DNA of 64,000 bases. It comes from Gordonia mangrovi (GTDB lineage Bacteria; Actinomycetota; Actinomycetes; Mycobacteriales; Mycobacteriaceae). Both the position numbers and the translations under genes were made by a program. Positions within the stretch are counted from its first letter, which is position 1; every line of letters starts with the position of its first letter. Below the pieces are notes generated by a model. That model saw only the letters and a list, made by a program, of their open reading frames with translations, was not told the origin of the DNA and searched no databases. Below are positions 59,198-64,000 of the stretch, in pieces. The DNA lies in contig NZ_CP102850.1 in assembly GCF_024734075.1 (NCBI RefSeq), positions 4,278,001 to 4,342,000 of the forward strand, read 5' to 3'.

Positions 59198-60490
59198 ATG
59201 CAGGTCGACGAACTACTCAAACCGTTCCCCATCAAGGAGTTCCACCCCTTCCCGCGGGCGATGATGGGCCCAGGTGCCCACGAGATGATCGGTCCGGAGG
59301 CGCTCAAGCTGGGCTTCAAGCGCACCCTGGTGATGACCACCGGTCTGCGGGGCAGCGACACCGTCCACAAGATCGTCGAATCGTGCAAATACCACGGCCT
59401 CGAAGTGGTGCTGTTCGATCAGGTGGAGTCCAATCCCAAGGACTACAACGTGATGGACGCGGTATCGCTCTACAACTCCGAACAGTGCGACTCGTTCATC
59501 TCCATCGGCGGTGGATCGGCCCACGACGCCTGCAAGGGCGCGCGCATCTCCGTCGCGCACGACGGCCGCAACATCAACGAGTTCGAGGGCTTCAACAAGA
59601 GCGAGAACCCGAAGAACCCACCCCATATCGCGGTGTCCACGACCGCGGGCACGGGCTCGGAGACCTCCTGGGCCTACGTCATCACCGACACCACCACCGA
59701 CCCGGACAAGCCGCACAAGTACGTGGCCTTCGACGACGCCTCGGTGACCACCCTCGCGATCGACGACCCGGTGCTCTACTACGACTGCCCGGTCGCGTTC
59801 ACCGCCCAGTGCGGCTTCGACGTGCTCGCGCACGCCTCCGAACCGTACGTCTCGCGGTTGAACTTCCCGCCGTCGATGGGCAATGCGCTGCACGCGGTGC
59901 GCCTGACCGCCCGCCACCTGCGGGAGGCCACGTGGAATCCGACCGAGCTGGCCGGCCGCGAGGGCATGATGTACGCGCAGTACATCGCTGCGCAGGCCTT
60001 CAACTCCGGTGGGCTGGGCATCATCCACTCGATCAGCCACGCCGTCTCGGCCTTCTACGACACCCACCACGGGCTCAACAACGCGATCGCACTGCCGCGC
60101 GTGTGGGCATTCAACATGCCGGTGCTCTACGACCGCTTCGCCGATCTCGCCGAGGCGATGGGCGTCGACACCCACGGCATGACCAAGGTCCAGGCAGCCG
60201 ATCAGGCGCTCAACGCCGCGATCCGACTGCTGCGCGACGTGGGTATCCCGGAGAAGTTCACCGACGTCACCCAGGACTCGCACATCAAGAACCGGCTCGG
60301 TCAGGGGCCCACCAAGTTCTACGAGAACCGCAAGGAGATCTCGGGTGCGTCGGACTCGATCGACGCGATCACCAATCACGTCCTCGGTGACGCCTGCACG
60401 CCGGGTAACCCGAAGGAGTGCACCTTCGAGACCGTCCGACCCGTCGTCGACCACGCCTTCAACGGCGATCTCGACGACCTGATCTCGTAG
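59198..60490 (+). CDS. NDMA-dependent methanol/alcohol dehydrogenase (MNO/Mdo, ThcE type)
   Basis: 430 aa iron-type alcohol dehydrogenase resembling the Mdo/MNO of Amycolatopsis and ThcE of Rhodococcus. These are nicotinoproteins with a tightly bound cofactor; mycofactocin is thought to accept the electrons in vivo. The cofactor motif is GGGSAHD (104-110). Likely metal ligands are Asp208, His212, His277 and His291 (VLAHASE, GIIHSISHA, DTHHG). The start MQVDELLKPFPIKEF at 59198 has GCAGGAGG upstream. It precedes moxR and coxE. Confidence 0.85.
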   Translation: MQVDELLKPFPIKEFHPFPRAMMGPGAHEMIGPEALKLGFKRTLVMTTGLRGSDTVHKIVESCKYHGLEVVLFDQVESNPKDYNVMDAVSLYNSEQCDSFISIGGGSAHDACKGARISVAHDGRNINEFEGFNKSENPKNPPHIAVSTTAGTGSETSWAYVITDTTTDPDKPHKYVAFDDASVTTLAIDDPVLYYDCPVAFTAQCGFDVLAHASEPYVSRLNFPPSMGNALHAVRLTARHLREATWNPTELAGREGMMYAQYIAAQAFNSGGLGIIHSISHAVSAFYDTHHGLNNAIALPRVWAFNMPVLYDRFADLAEAMGVDTHGMTKVQAADQALNAAIRLLRDVGIPEKFTDVTQDSHIKNRLGQGPTKFYENRKEISGASDSIDAITNHVLGDACTPGNPKECTFETVRPVVDHAFNGDLDDLIS

Positions 60491-60560
60491 GGGTTCGCCA
60501 ACCACTACGACGCAGGCGGGTGGCGAACCCACTGCCCCCGAACAGGGTTCGCCACCCGCC
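60491..60560 (+). promoter_or_regulatory. Three-segment alternative hairpins between mno and moxR
   Basis: Segment 1 GGGTTCGCCA (60491-60500) can pair with the end of segment 2, TGGCGAACCC (60521-60530). Segment 2 GGCGGGTGGCGAACCC (60515-60530) can pair instead with segment 3 GGGTTCGCCACCCGCC (60545-60560) in a perfect 16-bp stem. These folds exclude each other. The second could reduce transcription into moxR; there is no U-run. Confidence 0.6.
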
Positions 60561-60618
60561 CGCATTCCACCGACCACCCCTGATCAGCGACACCCGTCCA
60601 AGAGAACCGGAGACACAG

Positions 60619-61902
60619 ATGTCCGTGCAGTTCGCCGACGAGCCCGAGGAGTTCGAAGCGATGGGCCCAGATCCTTCGCGGTCCCTGCGGAGCGCACGAG
60701 GAACGAGCGAGCGTCACGAGGCACCGCCCTTCGCCGATGTCGCCGATGTGATCGAGAAGTTCTCCGCAGCAGGCTATCTCGCTGATCAGCGACTCGCCAC
60801 GACGGTTTTCCTGCAGAGCCGACTGGACAAGCCGATTCTGCTCGAGGGACCCGCCGGCGTCGGCAAGACCCAGCTGGCCAAGACGCTCGCGGAGGTGACC
60901 GGGCGAGAACTGTTGCGGCTGCAGTGTTACGAGGGCCAGGACGAGACCACGGCACTCTACGAATGGGACTACGGCAAGCAGTTGCTGTACACCCAGGTGC
61001 TGCGCGAGAAGATCAGTCAGGTCGTCGAGGATGCCGCGACGCTGTCGGAGGCGGTCGACCGGATCGGTGCCGAGGAGAGTGTGTTCTTCTCCGAACGGTT
61101 TCTCGCGCCGCGTCCGCTACTGGAGGCCGTACGGTCCGAACGTCCGGTGGTGCTGCTCGTCGACGAGGTCGACCGTGCCGACGAAGCGTTGGAGGCGGTG
61201 CTGCTGGAGTTGCTGGCGGAGTATCAGGTCTCCGTCCCGGAGATCGGCACCTTCGTCGCCACCCATCAACCGATGATCGTGTTGACGTCCAACAACACTC
61301 GAGACCTGTCGGCCGCCCTCAAGCGGCGGTGCCTGCACCTGTCGCTGGACTATCCCGATGCCCCGCGGGAACTCGAGATCATCAAGTCCAAGGACACGGG
61401 GTTGCCGGAGACGTTGGCCACCCAGCTCGTGCAGATCGTGCGCGGGCTACGTGAGCTGGATCTACGCAAGGCGCCCAGCATCTCCGAGGCGATCGACTGG
61501 GCGCGGACCCTCGCCGTACTCGGCGCCGACGATCTCACCGCCGAGATACTCGCCGACACCGCCAACGTCGTCGTCAAGTACGACCGCGATCTGACCCGGG
61601 CGATCGATGCCATCCCGCGACTGGTCGATCCCAACGCCGAGGTGCCCGAGCATCTGCACGGCCACTCGCATGATCACGGGCACTCGCATGACCACGGCCA
61701 CTCCCATGACCACTCACATGACCACGATGAGAACTCCGGACCGGCCCGCCGCGCCGCCAAGGATCAGCCGGGGCGCCACGGCGAGGACTATTACGGATCG
61801 CCGGGTGCGCGCAGCGAGGCCGGCACCAAGGGGGGCGTGAGTCCGGGGCAGGGCAGCCGGTCGTTCCAGCGTCGAGGCGGCACCGGCAAGCGGCCGTTCT
61901 AG
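60619..61902 (+). CDS. MoxR-type AAA+ ATPase with a polyhistidine tail
   Basis: 427 aa chaperone-type ATPase, of the kind that works with VWA proteins to mature or load metal enzymes. Walker A is EGPAGVGKTQLAKTLA, Walker B is VVLLVDEVDRAD, sensor 1 is VLTSNNTRDLS, and sensor/Arg finger ALKRRCLHL follows. At 345-370 half of the 26 residues are His (units G-H-S-H-D-H), then a disordered Gly/Arg-rich end. The ATG at 60619 has CCGGAGA upstream. It lies 9 bp before coxE and after the alcohol dehydrogenase, suggesting a metal-handling helper. Confidence 0.82.
   Translation: MSVQFADEPEEFEAMGPDPSRSLRSARGTSERHEAPPFADVADVIEKFSAAGYLADQRLATTVFLQSRLDKPILLEGPAGVGKTQLAKTLAEVTGRELLRLQCYEGQDETTALYEWDYGKQLLYTQVLREKISQVVEDAATLSEAVDRIGAEESVFFSERFLAPRPLLEAVRSERPVVLLVDEVDRADEALEAVLLELLAEYQVSVPEIGTFVATHQPMIVLTSNNTRDLSAALKRRCLHLSLDYPDAPRELEIIKSKDTGLPETLATQLVQIVRGLRELDLRKAPSISEAIDWARTLAVLGADDLTAEILADTANVVVKYDRDLTRAIDAIPRLVDPNAEVPEHLHGHSHDHGHSHDHGHSHDHSHDHDENSGPARRAAKDQPGRHGEDYYGSPGARSEAGTKGGVSPGQGSRSFQRRGGTGKRPF
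61660..61725 (+). repeat. 18-bp tandem repeat coding the His-rich tail
   Basis: Three 18-bp units (61660-61677, 61678-61695, 61696-61713) and one partial unit (61714-61725) with core CACTCGCATGACCAC encode G-H-S-H-D-H. The number of units could vary by slippage between strains. Confidence 0.75.
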
Positions 61903-61911
61903 GCGGGCGCG

Positions 61912-63435
61912 ATGGAAGGAGCACTGCACCGGTTCGTCCGGTTGCTACGACTGCACGGGATACGCATCGGCGTGTCCGAGGCGATGGATGCCATGCGGGC
62001 CACCGCGACCCCGGAGATCCTCGCCGATCGTGAACTATTGCGGTCGGCACTCGAGGTGTGCCTGGTCAAGGACCGCCGCGACGAGGACACCTTCAACGAG
62101 GTCTTCGACCGGTTCTTCGGGTTGCGCGCCGTGGTCGACCGCGATGACGGACACGGACACTCGCACAGCCACGATGATCTCAGTGACACCGGTGAACTCG
62201 AGGAGTACACGCTGTCCGAGGACGTCAGCGAGACGCCGCAGCAGGGGCACAGTCACGGACCGCCATCCAACATCCGGCAGTACTTCGACCCCGAGGATCT
62301 CGCCGAGCAGTACAACCTGCATCAGGAGGCCAACAAACTCGACATGGCCTCGTTGACCGACGAGATCGTGCTGTCTGCCGACGAGGTGCCCAACTCGGAG
62401 GCCGCTGCGCGCGTACAACTCACGGTGTCCCGGCTGCACAACCCCGGCCGTCCGGGCGATCTCGTCGCCGGCACGCCGACCGAGCTGGATGCGGAGCTGT
62501 CGGTCGCCCAGGAGATGGCGCTGCTGGACTGGCTCGACAGCGACGAACCCGCCGGTGGGCAACCCGACGCCGAGGAACTGGCCGCGCTGCGGCGCGCGTT
62601 GGCCGGTCTGCTCGACGGATTGCCGGAGAAGTTGCGTGACCACCTCGAGCAACTGATGGCCACCGATCACGAGCTGGAGAGCCGCGAGATCAAGGCGTCG
62701 GTGCGTGAGGTGATCCACGAACAGGAGCGCGCCAGCCTGGAGGAGTCGATCCGGCGCCTGATCCGCAGCCTGCACGGAGCGCCGCGCGCTCGCCGCACAC
62801 TCGCCGCACGCGGCACCGTCGACGCGGCGCGCACCATGCGGGCGAATCTGCGTTACGACGGGGTGCCGTTCCGGCCCATCACCGTCGCCAAGGTCACCGA
62901 CCGGCCGAGCCTGCTGGTCCTGGCCGATGTGTCGCTGTCGGTGCGTACGGCCGCGCGCTTCACGCTGCAGCTCGTGCACGGGTTGCAGAGCATGGTCGCC
63001 CACGTGCGATCATTCGCGTTCGTCGCCGACCTCGTCGAGATCACCGACCTGTTCGCCGAGCACCCGCCGGAAGAGGCGTTGTCGCTTGTGGTGTCGGGCC
63101 TACCCGCCGGGGGTGTGCTCGACACCGACGCCGATTCCGACTACGGGCATGCGCTGGCCACCTTCCTCGAGGAGTTCGGCGGCGCGGTCAACCGACGGAC
63201 CACCGTGATCATCCTCGGGGACGGCCGGACCAACGGCCGGGACCCGAACCTGGCCGCGTTCGAGGAGATCACCCGGCGTGCGCGCGAGACGATCTGGATC
63301 ACGCCCGAGCCCAGCTATTCCTGGGGCCTGGGCTCGTGTGATCTGCCCGCCTACGCAACGATGTGCGACCGGGTCCACGTCGTCCATGACCTGTCCGAGT
63401 TGGAACAGGTGTCGGTCGACGCGAGCGGTGCCTGA
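61912..63435 (+). CDS. VWA/CoxE-like protein with His clusters
   Basis: 507 aa soluble protein with a C-terminal von Willebrand A-type domain; the MIDAS is DVSLS (Asp339-Ser343) and a metal-binding Asp/Thr region follows. The N-terminal half is helical. His clusters at 81-87 (HGHSHSH) and 113-115 (HSH) parallel those in the MoxR partner. CoxE-like proteins with MoxR insert or mature the metal site of partner enzymes in other systems. It begins 9 bp after moxR and runs toward a second alcohol dehydrogenase. Confidence 0.8.
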   Translation: MEGALHRFVRLLRLHGIRIGVSEAMDAMRATATPEILADRELLRSALEVCLVKDRRDEDTFNEVFDRFFGLRAVVDRDDGHGHSHSHDDLSDTGELEEYTLSEDVSETPQQGHSHGPPSNIRQYFDPEDLAEQYNLHQEANKLDMASLTDEIVLSADEVPNSEAAARVQLTVSRLHNPGRPGDLVAGTPTELDAELSVAQEMALLDWLDSDEPAGGQPDAEELAALRRALAGLLDGLPEKLRDHLEQLMATDHELESREIKASVREVIHEQERASLEESIRRLIRSLHGAPRARRTLAARGTVDAARTMRANLRYDGVPFRPITVAKVTDRPSLLVLADVSLSVRTAARFTLQLVHGLQSMVAHVRSFAFVADLVEITDLFAEHPPEEALSLVVSGLPAGGVLDTDADSDYGHALATFLEEFGGAVNRRTTVIILGDGRTNGRDPNLAAFEEITRRARETIWITPEPSYSWGLGSCDLPAYATMCDRVHVVHDLSELEQVSVDASGA

Positions 63436-63495
63436 ACGGTGATCGCCCGCGTAGGATCGCGATCAGACAACCGGCGTTGGGACGGGTGAGGTGAC

Positions 63496-64000
63496 GTGGC
63501 AACCGAGGCTGGCGCGATGATGACGCGCACCGGCGTGCGGATCGCCAAGTTCCATACCCCGGAGATCATCATCGGACACGGGTCGTTGGCCGAGGTGCCG
63601 CGTGCCGCCGAAGGTCTGGGCGTCCGGCGCCTGATGATCGTCTCCGATCGACCCCTGATGGCCACGCCCTGGTACTCAGAACTCTGTGATCGCCTGCGAT
63701 CCTCGGGACAGCAGGTGTACTCGTTCACCGGGGTGTCGCCGAATCCGCGTGCACCGGAGGTGTCCGCTGCGCTCGAGCACTACGAATCGGCTCGCTGCGA
63801 AGGCATTGTCGCCCTCGGCGGGGGATCGGTGATCGACGCGGCCAAAGGCGTGGCCGTCCTCGCCGCGAACGGCGGACACATCCTGGAGTACGAGGGCATC
63901 GACCGGGCGCGCCGTCCGTTGCCTCCGCTGGTCGCCGCCCCTACCACGGCCGGCAGCGGGTCGGACGTCTCCCAGTTCTGCATCATCAACGACGTCGACC
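63496..64000 (+). CDS. Second iron-type alcohol dehydrogenase (partial)
   Basis: 168 codons are visible before the window ends. The start is the GTG at 63496 (MATEAGAMM) with GGTGAGG about 5 nt upstream; ATG 63517 is possible. The cofactor motif GGGSVIDAAKG and the following PTTAGSGSDVS are family features. It differs from the 59198 enzyme and may be a partner or a paralogue. TAGGAT at 63452-63457 could be its own -10. Confidence 0.8.
   Translation, partial: MATEAGAMMTRTGVRIAKFHTPEIIIGHGSLAEVPRAAEGLGVRRLMIVSDRPLMATPWYSELCDRLRSSGQQVYSFTGVSPNPRAPEVSAALEHYESARCEGIVALGGGSVIDAAKGVAVLAANGGHILEYEGIDRARRPLPPLVAAPTTAGSGSDVSQFCIINDVD

Overview
This window is high-GC DNA from an actinobacterium of the order Mycobacteriales. 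Gordonia or a close relative is the best guess; the genus is inferred, not proven. Gene order follows the M. tuberculosis chromosome in two blocks. The first is lpqY-sugABC, corA, lpqZ, an SDR, kgd and a DHA2-type MFS exporter (Rv1235-Rv1250 order). The second is argS-lysA-hom-thrC-thrB-rho-rpmE-prfA-prmC-sua5-wecA-atpIBEFHAGDC-DUF2550-cobalamin adenosyltransferase-murA (Rv1292-Rv1315 order). Further signs are the fused b-delta ATP synthase subunit, the gamma-subunit loop and a MurA with Asp117.

Layout. 1-4.9 kb: trehalose-type ABC importer. 4.9-9.8 kb: small genes in divergent pairs (ParB-like, phosphoesterase, SUFU-domain protein, CorA, MarC, LpqZ). 9.8-13.0 kb: Baeyer-Villiger monooxygenase and SDR facing a TetR gene. 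13.0-14.2 kb: an island with a PD-(D/E)XK-like gene between two inverted arrays of 21-bp repeats. 14.3-18.1 kb: kgd. 18.2-26.2 kb: fused ABC exporter, unknown protein and mycothionyl/glutathionyl-hydroquinone reductase, divergent from PadR and an MFS pump. 26.3-30.1 kb: SbcCD-like pair. 30.2-45.1 kb: tRNA-Arg(CCG), argS, Lys/Thr biosynthesis, rho, translation genes, a variant SHMT and wecA. 45.4-53.3 kb: complete ATP synthase operon ended by a strong hairpin. 53.5-59.1 kb: DUF2550, corrinoid adenosyltransferase, murA, ArsR and a CbiMNQO cobalt importer. 59.2-64 kb: MNO-type methanol/alcohol dehydrogenase, MoxR ATPase with a polyhistidine tail, CoxE/VWA protein with His clusters, and a second iron-type alcohol dehydrogenase cut by the window end.

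How it works together. Many genes appear to be leaderless: a TAnnnT -10 box lies 6-7 nt before the start codon. Operators can be read in three places: TetR half-sites over back-to-back promoters, a perfect PadR palindrome on a near-consensus promoter, and an ArsR-type palindrome on the cbiM promoter. The most system-like finding is the 59-64 kb cluster, read as an alcohol dehydrogenase with a dedicated, His-rich MoxR/VWA maturation pair beside a cobalt importer. The second is the repeat-flanked nuclease-like gene, which carries an in-frame stop near its end. Almost all long antisense frames in this window are high-GC shadows and were left out.
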